From assembly GCF_022376445.1 (NCBI RefSeq), contig NW_025954991.1, forward strand, positions 327,149 to 391,148: 64,000 nt of DNA, in the 5' to 3' direction. A program made the position numbers and the translations under genes. Numbering within the stretch: position 1 is the stretch's first letter; each line of letters starts with the position of its first letter. This document shows, in pieces, positions 24,519 to 35,897 of this stretch. The stretch is from Fomitopsis serialis. Taxonomy: Eukaryota; Basidiomycota; Agaricomycetes; Polyporales; Fomitopsidaceae. A model generated the notes under the pieces. The model was not told the DNA's origin. It did not search any database and was given only the letters and a program-made list of their open reading frames with translations.

Positions 24519-27281
24519 ATGGCGAACGATAAACCACGCGCATCAAAGAGACGCAAGGTAGAGCTAAAGCCCTCCGCTGAAGCTCAGAGCGCAGAAGCAT
24601 CGGCCACATTTCTCAGGCCGCTCCCTCCCGCCGTGCTTCTCATATCTCTCCCCGCGCTATTGGCTCACCCTCCAAATCACAAATACTATATTCCGTCTCT
24701 AGTGCTCTCTCTTACCGCTCTGAGGAAGTGCTTGACTTTGTCTGGGCTGTCACCGGAGATCGAGTGCCGTGCTTGGACTGGCCTGGCGGAGATTGGCATG
24801 AAGGTTATCAGCGGTGGACTAAGCCAGAGTGAAGACTGCCCGTGGGCTCTAGGGATTGAAACTGAGGTGCGGTTGTGGCGATATATAGGCTTGAGCGACT
24901 GACTGATGGTATCACAGGTAGAGAAGGCTATAAGCAAAGGCGTGAGTACTTGCTTTCCCAGTCGCTTTCAAGCTGCAGAGGTGGACTGTATGCACTTTTG
25001 GTCCTCCCTATGCGTTATGAATGTGCATATATGCGAGATATTGATTCTGATTCTAACTTTTCAATCAGTCTATCATCGCACAGAAGGTACGCTGTTCATA
25101 TATGTTGTGGCCCTGGTGTCGCTCACGCATCGAGTAGCATCCATCTCTCCGTCCATACAAACTGCATCTTTCCCTACTCCAGGTGCAGCTCTCGCAATGG
25201 CAACACAAATCTAAATTTGCCCGCACTCAGCTTCGGAAGCTCTTCACCTCCTTCCTGCCCAGCGATCCACCTCATGCTATCTATTCCGTCCATCTCGCAT
25301 ACATCAATCTCCTCCTTACTCCTTCATCGACCAGCACACCCAGTTCGTCATCCGCGCCGCCATCCACACCAGTCGATAGTCCGCAGGACATACACGCGGC
25401 GTTGAGTGCAGTTGAGGCTCTCGCGGGCGTGGCCCATGGCAAAGGTCACAAAGGCATGGTTCTCCTCTCGCGCGTACTCCGCCTCCGCATCCTCGTCGCT
25501 GCGAACATGTGGGCCGACGTGCCGGAAGCACTCCAGGCAGCGGAGAAGGCACTGGGACTGTCCTATCAAGCTGCAGCCACGCCGAAGCCTCGTAAGCCTG
25601 GAGAACAAGACGAGTTCATCACATTCGAAGACACCTTCGAATCGGCCATGGTGGTGCACTTGCTCATGATGGCCGTGATTTTCTACACGCACGTAGGGAA
25701 TGCAGCGGAAGCGTCGCCGAGGCTGTCTCATCTACATGCGCTGATGGATTCGGGCGTCCTGGATAAATTCCCCGATGGCATGGTCGAGGTGCGTGCAGAA
25801 ATGCCACTCGGCAACGATGCTTACGATTGGCGGTCGCATATACACGCGTCTCACTGCCGCATTGTCGCATCTATCTATCTAACATGAACGTTGTTCTAAC
25901 GTTTCGCTCACAGATTCCCCTGCCGAAGTCTGCCCCCGTCGTCCTACAAGTGACACACCCACGCATTCTGTTCCTCCTCACCTTCCTCGTGAGCGCGACT
26001 TCTAAGCGCGACGCAGTCGGGCGGAAGCCGAAGCGCAAGGTCTTTGCCCAAGCAGGTTTAGACGCATGGGACAATCATCACAATAGTGAGATTTCTTGTG
26101 AGTAACTCGTTTCTGAGTCAGGACCTGTGTCTTACTCCGTATCACAGTTGCTCTATGGGCAGGAATCGGCGATGTAGAGGAGGTTGAGCAGCGCTTGGCC
26201 AGAATCCGAGCAGACCTTTTGTGCGAGGTAATTGCTGTATGTATGGTGTTGTTACATAAAGCCAGGGAAGCTCTACTGATCACCAATCAGCTCTCAATCA
26301 TGCGTAGTGAATTTGATTCCGCAAAAGAGGTTTGTTTCATTCTTTAAATGTCGAATGTGGTCTTAACATTACGTGCAGAACCTCAACATCCTTATCGCAC
26401 ACGCCCGCACCTATGACATCTTCCCTCTCTTCGCCGCTCGCATCGCGCTCCATCATGGCCACCTCGCACATGCCCTTGGTCAGTTCGCACGCGCCTCCCA
26501 ATGCTATCAGGCCGCCGCCAGCCACTCCGAGCCCGATAGTTTCGTGCACGTAGCCGCTCGCGCGAGCGGTTTCGCGCTCCGGCTCGGACTGAAGCAACGT
26601 GAGCGTGGCGCGCTGAACGAGGGTGAAGATGAGGACGCGCTTCCGTACGACCGAGATATGGTGGACGAGGGTATGCACATCGCGCAGGCCTGTAAAGGCA
26701 TGGGCGGCACGCTCGATGCGGTTGGACAAGTGCTGCTGGCATGCCTGACGCCAGAAATCCTCGCGGCGAAGTGAGCATTTCATCTGTGTGATACATGTGC
26801 TGTACGGTCACTGACGGATTGCGTAGGCAACATCTGAAGAAAGCCCTGAATCTGGCGACGGTGGCGCGGGACAACCACTTGCGAGCACTGATTCTCGCGT
26901 TGATCGCTTCGCATTACTTCCACACCGCGGGTGATCATGCCCTCGAGATGCTGCAGACATGCGAACAGCTTGCCGCGGGGCTGGGCGCGCCTGCCGATAG
27001 GTCGAAACCTGATCCAAGCTCCAAGGATGCGGTTGTGCCAGTAGGGAACGCACCGTTGGGTTTGTGGGTGGGGGAGCGCTTCCTAGGTGCGCCGTTCTGC
27101 GGTCTTTGAGGCTGCCTAGCGGTCAAACTATATTGATGATCTCGCAGAGCTGTTTAGGAGAGCAGGGAAGGAAGCGCGTGTACAGAAGCAGCTGGCACAC
27201 AACAATCAACTTTCCAAAGCAGTAGAAGACCTTGCCCGTCGTGGAGCGGAAGGGCGACCCCCCTCAAAGAACACGTCTTAG
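24519..27281 (+). CDS. Cohesin loading factor Mau2/Scc4
   Basis: Scc4/Mau2 forms the cohesin loader with Scc2/Nipbl and places cohesin on chromosomes. The start at 24519 gives MANDKPRASKRRKVE, a basic nuclear signal, followed by LRPLPPAVLLISLPALLA. The rest is an alpha-helical, TPR-like solenoid: KFARTQLRKLF, LLSRVLRLRILVAANMW, RTYDIFPLFAARIALHHG, LGQFARASQCYQAA and QHLKKALNLATVARDNHLRA. The end, GLWVGERFLELFRRAGKEAR, matches the conserved C-terminal region of the cohesin loader family. Six or more introns of about 50-80 bp are needed; the ones at 24950-25085 and 26090-26150 are the least certain. Length about 700 residues is usual. Confidence 0.8.
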
Positions 27282-27957
27282 CCTAATAGCTTTGTCGCGG
27301 AATCTGCTGTCTGTCGTATCATATCCCGCATTGTAATCACCAGCACGCACAACTCTCCATGGATCTTTCGCCGTAGTCATCGTCAACCCCTGCTCTCGCG
27401 CTGTGTATATTGCTACTATGCTAGTTATGTTATCGTTATTCGCATTCATACCTGTATCTGTATCCCGCAGTCGTCTGGAATTTTGATGCACTGACAAGAC
27501 CTGTTCAGTCGGTTGAGTGACGAGCTGCAACTTAACGACCCTTGTAAGTACCAACGTTATACACTGGCAGTTAAGTAGATCGATCACGTGGCTGACTGCG
27601 AAGACGTGCTGTCGCCACAACTTTCAGCGTCTCGACTCTCCATGCACTCTTCTACTTGTCTTTCTTGTCTGCGGGTGGTCCAACGCACTAGTGCTGACTG
27701 TGTATGCAACTCATGTTTGAAGCCTTGATGTTCTCGCGGAGGCTGGCATCTCTACGCAAGCCACATGTCCGCCGCCGACGCCTGCAGAACAGCGCCTTCA
27801 GTTTGGAACAAAACACACGGGCACGACGGTCTTCTCAGCCTGGACAAACGCCTTTTAGTCCCGTGAATCAGGCTTTATCTACCTAGTTGCAGACAGACTG
27901 GTCCCTCGCTCTCGTTATTCGCCCGCCTGTACTCTCCCGCTCCGAGTCGACTCCGCT
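27282..27957. other. Intergenic
   Basis: About 675 bp: 3' flank of the Mau2 gene and promoter of the tetraspanin gene, with pyrimidine-rich stretches just before the start. Nothing coding is seen. Confidence 0.5.
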
Positions 27958-29257
27958 ATGTACAACGAATCTCAAGGAGGCGTTCACCTGGAGCCGCCGA
28001 AGTTTCCGCTCCCCTCGCGCTCAACTTCGTCTATACTCTCCCAGGATGGGTTGACTTCCAGCACGGATACGCACGATAAGCGTGTGTCGCTCACCGTGAA
28101 CTACCTACCAGCGAAGTTTTCAACAACCCTCCTTTCTGAGGGCCCGAAACGACGAAAGGTGTGGAGAAACAGCGACAGTCCGTTGCCAAAGCAGGGCGGT
28201 GGACGCGAAGCATTTAGGCGAAACGAAGCGCGTATGCCAGGGGAGGACGACGAAGACCTTGACGGCGTCGAGTTCGACCACCATACCAGAGGGCACCTTA
28301 AACCTAAGCAACGGTGGAATCGATTCAAATGGACGCTCTTTGTTTCGAATGTCATTGTGAGTGCTGATTGTCACATTGAGCTTCACTCGTTGACTCCCCG
28401 CAGTTCACAATCTATTGCGTTGCTACCCTGGTCGTCTGCCTCTTGATCTGGTTCGACGTCTGGGAGCACGCGGATATTATCCGCGTAGGCAACCAGCCAG
28501 AATTGATCGTATCGACATGTGCCGCAGCCCTGGGCATACTCACAGCCCTCGTCGGGTGGTCTGGCATCCTGCTGAACAACCGCGCGTTCCTATCAGTATA
28601 CTGCACCCTGCTTTGGGCTATCTTCGCACTCCTCGTGACGCCGGGTTATATCGCATACAAGCGACGCGCATTCAACCTCGAGGGCAAGATCAACCAGCAG
28701 TGGTCGCAACAGCTCGGGCTCGACGGACGAGTGCGCATCCAGAATCAGCTCCACTGCTGCGGCTACTTCAGTCCCTTCGTGGAGGCTACCGCTAGCGCGA
28801 CGTGCTATGCACGTAGCGTTCTCCCCGGGTGCAAGGCGCCGTACATCAAATTCGAGCGGAAGATCCTCGAGTGGTGGTACACCGTCGTGTTCGCACTCGC
28901 GCCCGCGCAGATTGCGGTCATGACTGCTGGCCTCTTGTGCTCGAATCACATTACGTACCGATTTGGGAAAGGCATGATGCCCAAGGCGTATCGCCTCGAT
29001 TCGCGGAGTCTCGCTGTGATTATGGACAACTATGCAAGGTGAGCCGAATGCGCGAGTGTACGCAGGATGCTCATGTTGTCTCCTCCCATAGTCACTTGGC
29101 CGAGGAATATGGCACGGAAGTCGCGTCGGACATCGTGTCGAAGTCCCGTTCTAGCCTCAAGCTGGATGCGATGCCTACTGCCTCCTACACCCGTAGTAGG
29201 TCATCCTCGCTCTTCAATAGGGTTGACAGCTTCCTCGGGAGGGCAGCCCGCAAGTAG
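27958..29257 (+). CDS. Fungal tetraspanin, Tsp2-like
   Basis: Three exons (27958-28356, 28404-29038, 29092-29257) sum to 1,200 bp, or 399 residues. A 125-residue basic and acidic cytoplasmic N terminus precedes four membrane segments: VIFTIYCVATLVVCLLIW, IVSTCAAALGILTALVGW, AFLSVYCTLLWAIFALLV and VVFALAPAQIAVMTAGLL. The large outer loop has the diagnostic Cys-Cys-Gly (QLHCCGYFSP) with two further cysteines (TCYARS, GCKAP) for disulfides. The Ser-rich tail ends at FLGRAARK. Long N termini and this loop form are typical of the basidiomycete Tsp2 family, which organises plasma-membrane protein complexes. The specific partner is unknown. Confidence 0.85.
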
Positions 29258-29968
29258 AATCATGGACTCCCACTTATCCATGCTCATTTCGCTCCGACCC
29301 TCGTGTATTGTCGCCAGTAGTCACCACACGACAGACTTGCGTATTTCCGTTTGTTCCATATTGTCTTCAGCAAGGTGACGTCTAACGGTTTGATAGACAA
29401 GGTACGAACCCATTATGCTTGCTTCTCCACATCCTGTGGCATCCGTTCTAGGGCACTTCCGGAACGGCCGCAACCCCGCGCTTGCCGCTTGCACTGCTGT
29501 GCCCCGCCTTCGGGATACGTGGCATCATTGCAATATGGGTTCGGCATGTTGTAGCTTTTAGCGGTCTTTGACAGGTATTTGATGCGGCTAGACATGAGCA
29601 ACTCCTCACGAGGCTCCCTACGCCGCTTTGTACTATGGATTGCAACCGTACGTGCAAGGTCCGCACTCTCATGGTGGAGAATCGTTGTGCATACTGCACC
29701 ATCCCCGACCACGTGTGTAGGCCCCTTCTTGCCCGAAGCGTCCTGCGAAGTCGCTGCGAAGTTGCGCATACCATATGGACAGAAGCTGCTCAACGCGCTG
29801 ATATGCTTGGACCGTACAGCCTCCATTGATATGCATGTTTCAGCCATGAGGAAAACTCGCTTTCGCGCTGCGGTGTGTCAGCCGCGGTGTTCAACGACAT
29901 GGGTACTTATAAAGAACGGGCGACGAGTGTTGATGGAGCTCGAGGGTACCCGGCACCTGCGAGTGAAC
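29258..29968. other. Intergenic with promoter of peptidase copy B
   Basis: About 710 bp. The last 80 bases resemble the upstream region of peptidase copy A. Nothing coding is supported. Confidence 0.5.
29908..29913 (+). promoter_or_regulatory. TATA box of peptidase copy B
   Basis: TATAAA within GGGTACTTATAAAG, 56 bases before the ATG at 29969, matching the element of copy A in sequence and distance. A stretch just before each ATG (TTGATGGAG, then CTGCGAG) is also shared. Confidence 0.65.
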
Positions 29969-31493
29969 ATGTTCACCTCTGCGATACTGACTCTCAGTCT
30001 TGTGGCCGTATCTGCTAGGGCAGTGCCGCAGCCTGTGACTCCGGACGTGCAGCCGATCTCACTGTCTGCTCGCAAAGTGCCCAAGGGACATGTTTCGTCG
30101 CTCCGCAAGAGGGCTGGCGTCTCGGCCAATGTTGCTCTGGACGACTACTTCAACGGGACCGATCTCCAGTGAGTTCCCTGGTAGAGCATTGTGCGCGATA
30201 CTCAGTGTTCTTCCAGGTGGTACGGTGATATCCAGGGTTCGTCAAGTAGATGTCTATGACGAGTCACGACCAATGCAACTGACGGCTGCTGATTAGTAGG
30301 AACGCCACCACAAAACATCAGCGTGATATTCGACACCGGAAGCTTTACCCTCGAGGTGACTGGTAAGACTCCCTCTCTGTCTCATATCCGCAATCATTGA
30401 CCTTGCACAGGTACGGAATGCGGCGAACCTTGTGCCAACCAGCCGAAGTTCGATACCTCCCAGAGCTCGACGTACGTAGGTAGCGATGACGTGACAACGC
30501 TTTCCTTTAGCACTGGTATCGGTGTGGACACTTTGCAATCCGAGGACGAATATGTTCTGTGGCTCCGCGCAGGCCACGACACGGTGTCAGTTGGAGGGTT
30601 CAGCACACCCGACGTTGCATTGAACACTATCATCAATCAAACGGAAGCCTTCGACGCCGACCCGATGGGCGGCATCCAAGGTGCGCTTCTCCCTCCATAC
30701 GTTTACAGATTTCATGTGACATCGTCTGCGTTTGCAACAGGTATGGGGCCTGCGGCGATCGGCTTCTGGAAAGGACTTCAGGATCAGGGTATAAACGGTC
30801 AGTATTCTAAGACATAGCACATGTATGTTCCTGACTCTATAATGGACTCGGCAGCGCTCTTTGGACTGTACCTATCCCCGAAGTCGGTCGGGAACGCGGA
30901 ACTTACGATCGGAGGAATTGACTCATCGAAGTACACCGGAGATCTGACTTACGTTCCGATATCTCCCACCAGTGATGGGTCCTGGGAACTCGACTCTCCC
31001 GCCGTCTATGTCAATGGCCAGACGGTATCTGCCATCAACACGGAACGCACCTTCATCTTTGATAGCGGTACTCCAAACGTTTACTTCGATGACGCTGACG
31101 TCGTTGAGGTTGGTGACAGAGCTTCACATCCGAATGCCACGATGGCTGACGCATCGAGTCGTGCAGGCCATCTATGCGTTGATCTCACCCGACATCAAGC
31201 CCTACGACACCGAGCCTGGTACTTACGGGATCGCATGCGACAAGATTGACCAGCTTCCTGCACAGATCGACTTCACGTTCATGGACACCTCTGGCACGCC
31301 GTTCAACCTGACGATCCCGAGCAGCGAATTCAACGTTGGGCCGTTCGAAGCTGAGCCGACGCTCTGCCAGACGATGATCAACGCTCTTGACGGCCTGGAC
31401 TTGATCGGCGGGAGCCTGCTCAAGCAGTACTACAGCGTGTGGGACATCAGCAACCAGCAGATGGCGTTTGCTAAGAGCAGTGAGTTTCCCTGA
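29969..31493 (+). CDS. Secreted A1 aspartic peptidase, copy B
   Basis: Paralogue of the gene at 21461-22977. Signal peptide MFTSAILTLSLVAVSARA, propeptide with SARKVPKGHVSS and KRAG cleavage site, catalytic Asp residues in VIFDTGSFTLEV and FIFDSGTPNVYF, and the loop LTIGGIDSSKYTGDL. A pair of cysteines (TECGEPCANQ) sits where copy A has TECGAPCANQ. Introns of about 50 bp lie at the same places as in copy A. The C terminus in the open frame is AFAKSSEFP at 31493, but a GTGAGT donor directly after AAGAGCA suggests a further small exon. Both catalytic motifs are intact, so both copies look active. Confidence 0.8.
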
Positions 31494-32915
31494 CCCTATG
31501 GATGCACGAAGTTGTATTGATGGGGCATGGGTTCAGCTTCAGCCGAGTGACATGGGGCTTTACCATCTCGCGTCATAGCTCAGTATTTGACGTATATTTA
31601 ATCAATTGGACTTCGTATTGAAGCCTCCCCATATCATCCCCAGTGATGCTATCCAAGGCTGGCCTGATTTTTCTCGTCAACCATAGTAGCATAAGTGGGG
31701 AGTTCCGTAAAGGGGGAAACCTGCAGAGCTGTTGAGTGAAGCAGGCCAAAATAACCGATGACCACTGCTGTTCCTGGCAGTGTGACTTGGATGTACATAC
31801 ACATGAAAGCATCCTTCTCTGTCGCGCTGCATCCTCTGATTCGGGGAGCACCGCAGACGTCTTTACTGGTACTTACGCCGATGGATTGACTTTTCGCCTG
31901 AGTGCGGTAGTGCCCATTTTCGACGGCTTCGAGAGCGTAAGTTTGTTGTTTGTATCTGTTGTCCAAAGGCTTCGACGCCCATTTCCATATTTGTGATCTC
32001 CTCTTGGCGCTTATGCACTCTCGCCGAACCAAGCATCGATGTAGTCTTGCCAGAGTCTCGCTTTGATCCAGAAACACTGACCAGTGCGTAACTTTCACGC
32101 CGTATGGCCACGAAGAGGTAATCGCAGTTCAGCCTATCGATGACCTACCGTGATGTCCGGCGTCACCTAGAATCGCTGTTGGCTGGCACTAGGACGTACT
32201 AGTCGTGTACAGTGTCCAGGGCCAATGGGCTGCAAGTTTTGTCAAGTGCTTGAGACGAGATGAATCTCAGGCTTTGAATCAAATTCTGTGCAGCATTGAC
32301 CATTGGCCACGGAGTCGCTCTGTAGCCTGGGCGCAAATTACGAGGTGCGTATATCATACTGGTATTCGAATACACCTGCGCCATGATGCCACTCACCCTC
32401 GAGACGCTATAAATCGGTCTTTTCTGCCCACCATGATATGATGCTGACTTCGTTGCTTGCGAGATGAGTGACGCTTTTGCGTTTATAGCCGGTATTCGGC
32501 ATGCTTTGTCGCGGCCAAAGAGTAACGTTCCGGCAGGTCCTGGCTATGAGTTGGACTGACCCCTATTTCAGCGCCATCGGTGCAGGTTGCTTAGCGACAG
32601 TTCTAAGCTCGATACCAAGCGCAGCAATTCCCAAATCTGCTCGGACTTGGTGGCACGCCGCGGCGACGCTTCGGTGGCCACTGCCACTCGTGCCACTTGC
32701 TTTGTACCATTCATCCACCGATCGGACTATGAAATCCAATCCATTGTGCGTCGCGTTTAGCACATGAAACAAAGGGCCACACGTTCATGGTACGGTATAA
32801 ATTGACTTGGTTCGATGTGGTGCCCGTCTACCGCCCGCGCCCGATCCGCGTACCTGCCACACTACCCACTCCCTGTCCACTCACACCTATCTTCAACGCC
32901 CTCATTATCTCCAAC
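31494..32915. other. Intergenic upstream of homeodomain gene
   Basis: About 1.4 kb. Apart from the TATA box near 32796 I see no supported feature. Confidence 0.5.
32796..32801 (+). promoter_or_regulatory. Probable TATA box of homeodomain gene
   Basis: TATAAA within GGTATAAATTG, 115-120 bases before the chosen ATG at 32916. Its position argues against the in-frame upstream Met at 32787. Confidence 0.4.
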
Positions 32916-34061
32916 ATGCTCTCAGCTGTCTCTTCCTGGGGGCCCCATCCTGCACTCCGGCCCCCTCAACAGGACGCACAATCATCACACTACGCCAGCC
33001 CGCCGCCCGCCGCACTCTTTCGGCCACTCGCGGAACAAGATGCAATCGAGGCTTTGCTGTCGATGGCAAGCTCTTCTGCACCTCCGAGACCGGCCATCGC
33101 GGCTCTTGAACATGCCGGCCCGTCTCAGGCGTTGAACACCGCTCGACAAGCGCAAGAACCGGCGGCTGATCTAGAGCTCGACAACGCCGCGGGACCTATC
33201 GCTGGACCGTCCTGTGAGCGCGCCCCCGCAGGATCGACGGTGCGCCCAACTACCGGCACCCAGACCACAGACGCAGCAGAACGGCCCCCCAGTTCGCCCG
33301 CTGCACGCACGGATACCGGCACGCGGTGCGATTCCCCTTCAGCAGGTGGACCGGTGCGGCGTTCTCGGAAGGGGAAGGAAAGGGCGGCAGCTTCTCCCTT
33401 GCGGCGACCCGCCCCGGACACGGACGAGTTCTCTGAGGAGGTGAAGGGTAGTGGTCTTACGGGCCGCGCGATGCGCAAGTACTACATCGAGGAGGCAAAG
33501 TGGATCGGGAAGGACAAAGAGACGGGCGAATATTTGCCCGAGACCTCAGGCCACAAGTGTCCCGCGACTGCATACCAGAACCACATCTTGACTTGGATAT
33601 TCGACAACGTCACCCCCTATCCCGAGGACTTTTGGAGAGCGCTATTGGCCGTCAAGTTGAGATAGTAAGTTTGTAATGCATTTTGCCGACGCCGGCTTTC
33701 ACACTGATGAATTCGTAGCAACTACGGCAAGGTCTACAACTGGTTCACTAACCAGCGGCAAAAAGTGAACAAACAACGAAAGGAAAACGGAACGCCAGCT
33801 CCTTACGACCTCGAAGTAGTCTGGCTTACCGGTAGACGGAAGCAGCGAATACGAAGCTGTGCCATTAAAGAGGGCGAGCAGTGGACAGATGGGAAGTTCC
33901 TCGCCACCATCAAAACGTTGATCGCCGACCGACAGCGTCAGTTCGAGGAGGAAGTGGCGAATCACCTTGCCAGGTTTGCTGCCGGGAGCAATGTTGACGA
34001 CTCCACCGCAGACGATGAGCAGAGCTCCGGTGAGGGCGACGATGACATGGAGGTGGAGTGA
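32916..34061 (+). CDS. Homeodomain protein with TALE-like PYP signature
   Basis: Two exons (32916-33664 and 33719-34061) give 363 residues. The N-terminal 170 residues are low-complexity Ala/Pro/Ser/Thr with a basic nuclear signal RRSRKGKERA. The homeodomain-like region follows: NHILTWIFDNVTPYPEDFW, a helix ALLAVKLRYNYGKV, then recognition helix YNWFTNQRQKVNKQRK. Trp, Phe, Asn and Arg of the canonical WFxNxR core are present, and PYP before helix 2 recalls the three-residue loop of TALE homeodomains. The intron cuts the domain just before the recognition helix. The acidic tail ends DDDMEVE. Likely a DNA-binding transcription factor. There is no second, divergent homeodomain gene next to it, so it is not evidently a mating-type locus. 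Confidence 0.7.
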
Positions 34062-34432
34062 CCGCCTGTCCGTGGGGACGGTGACGAGGGCGACCTTCGA
34101 CGGATATCTGCACGCGTGTGATACCCCTTGTAGACAGCACAATGCATGTCGTCTACAGTATGTCGCCATCACTTTCAGGCAGCGAAAACCCTGAGTGTAA
34201 GGCAGGGCTTGCAACGCACATTGAGTATGACTCGGAGACGAAGCCGATGCTTCATGCATCATGTGAAATGGTACGTGGGCGGACGGGTAGTAGGTTACTA
34301 TACAGTTCAACCGCCCTAATTCACAGTACAGAATACAAATGCGCCATATTCATCCATATCCGAAGGGGCCTGGCTAGAGATACACTTTCCAAGTAATGAA
34401 ACCGAGACGCAGGTGCTGGGCGTCGGGTTCCA
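34062..34432. other. Intergenic, convergent 3' ends
   Basis: 370 bp between the homeodomain stop and the end of the first flavoprotein copy. Nothing is seen. Confidence 0.5.
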
Positions 34433-35193
34433 TCACGGCACTATGATTTCTTCCTTCCACTCCTCTCCACTCCTCGTAAACCGCGTCCTCTGGTTCGGCT
34501 TCTCAGCCAGCTGCACCCAATCGACCTCGAGCGCCTCAATGAGAACAAGAGCGAAGTTGCGCAGGGCTTGCTGTTGGTTGCGCTTATCTTCCTCTGTCTC
34601 CGCCTCTCTGAGCTTCGGCACGGTCTGCGGCCACTTCTTCGCTTCGTCGTAAGACTGCATGGTGCTTCCGGGCGGTGGACGGCACCAGCTGGCCTTCATA
34701 TGCGCGCTCATGCTGTCGAACACGTCGAGACGGCTCTTCTCCCAGTCGAAGTCCTGCTCGTCCATGCGATCGAATGCCAGAGATGGCTCCCGGGAGCCAC
34801 TCCCAGAATCTAGCTTCGCATCTGGAGATGGCACGACGCGGACGGGACCATAGATGCGGAATTGGTCCTGAGAACCTCCCATCCACCACGTAATCTCGAC
34901 GCGTGGGTGGCCGCGAAGTTGCGATACTTTTGGCGTCCGCACGTCCGTAGTGGTCAAGAGAACTGGGAGATGAGGGCATCCTTCCGGATGCAGGATGTCG
35001 CGATGTACGACCGTCCGCGAGCGAGGATCTTGGTTCGCATCAACAGTTGCGAGCTGATAAACTGGGATAGATTGACGTGATTGGTACTTGTACTCCGATA
35101 CCTGAAGGCGAGGGCCGTACCGTTCTGTTGTTTATTCTCTGGGAGGCTGAGTGCCTTCGTGAGAGCTGCCTTCCAGCGAGGAGTTGTAGCCAT
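34433..35193 (-). CDS. Pyridoxamine-oxidase-like flavoprotein, copy 1
   Basis: Belongs to the Alr4036-type pyridoxamine 5'-phosphate oxidase-like group, small split-barrel proteins that bind FMN. Exon 1 encodes MATTPRWKAALTKALSLPEN; a 59-bp intron follows; exon 2 starts VYQLATVDANQDPRSRTVV. Together they encode 233 residues. Conserved parts are ILHPEGCPHLPVLLTTTDVR, HPRVEITWWMGGSQDQFR with strand YGPVRVV, and the end VDWVQLAEKPNQRTRF. The real substrate of this group is not settled and need not be pyridoxamine phosphate. Two more copies follow on the same strand at 38607 and 40195. Confidence 0.75.
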
Positions 35194-35897
35194 CGGGGTG
35201 CGTCTTGTAGGCGGGTGGGGGATGAAGATAAGTTCAAAGTAGTGTCGACGATGATCGAACGAACTACGAACCTACGTCGCTCTTCCTAATTTGGTTGGCA
35301 GCGGCAGCGGCAGCGGCGAAAGCCGAACGTACCACACCAGCGCTTGAGGCTCCTCTACCTCTCACTTCGCCAGGTTCGCAAACCCATTCCTTACCTACTA
35401 TTCCTCCGCCGAGTCTATATATTGGGCTCAATATTCCGACATGTTTGACCCAGCGCGCTGCATGGTACCCTCTGACCACTTGACTTTTGACAGTGTATTA
35501 CTCGCATACCTCTGGCGATATGATGAGGTGGCCCTGGCTCTCAGGATCTCGGGCTGCAGCATTCCTTGAGATTCACGGTACGTCTCGTTGTCAGATGCAC
35601 CAATTTCTTCCCTGATGGATACATACAGCCCGCTTACTGTTACAGGCCCAGTAGCTGTGTGCGCTGCTACGACGTGCCGGCTCTGGCATCAGGTGGTCCT
35701 TCGACACGAACTCACGTCACATCTGTCATGAGTCGTCTTCGAATGATTGGATGCTTGAAGACTTTGACTTCAGCTATCTCACGATATGTTTCAATTTTGC
35801 TCTCACGATTACAACTGATATACGTGTGCCTCTGAGTGACTCCAGTGTGCTTCCCAAGCTTCTTGCTTCTGCCTTCGCAAACTCGGGATCACATTTC
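35194..35897. other. Intergenic, divergent promoters
   Basis: About 700 bp upstream of both flavoprotein copy 1 (minus) and the DUF6533 gene (plus). It has a short alternating GCAGCGGCA run near 35297. Nothing coding is supported. Confidence 0.4.

Noticed and set aside
32787..34061. Mating-type (HD) locus
   Set aside because: Only one homeodomain gene, no divergent partner and no MIP gene nearby in the window.
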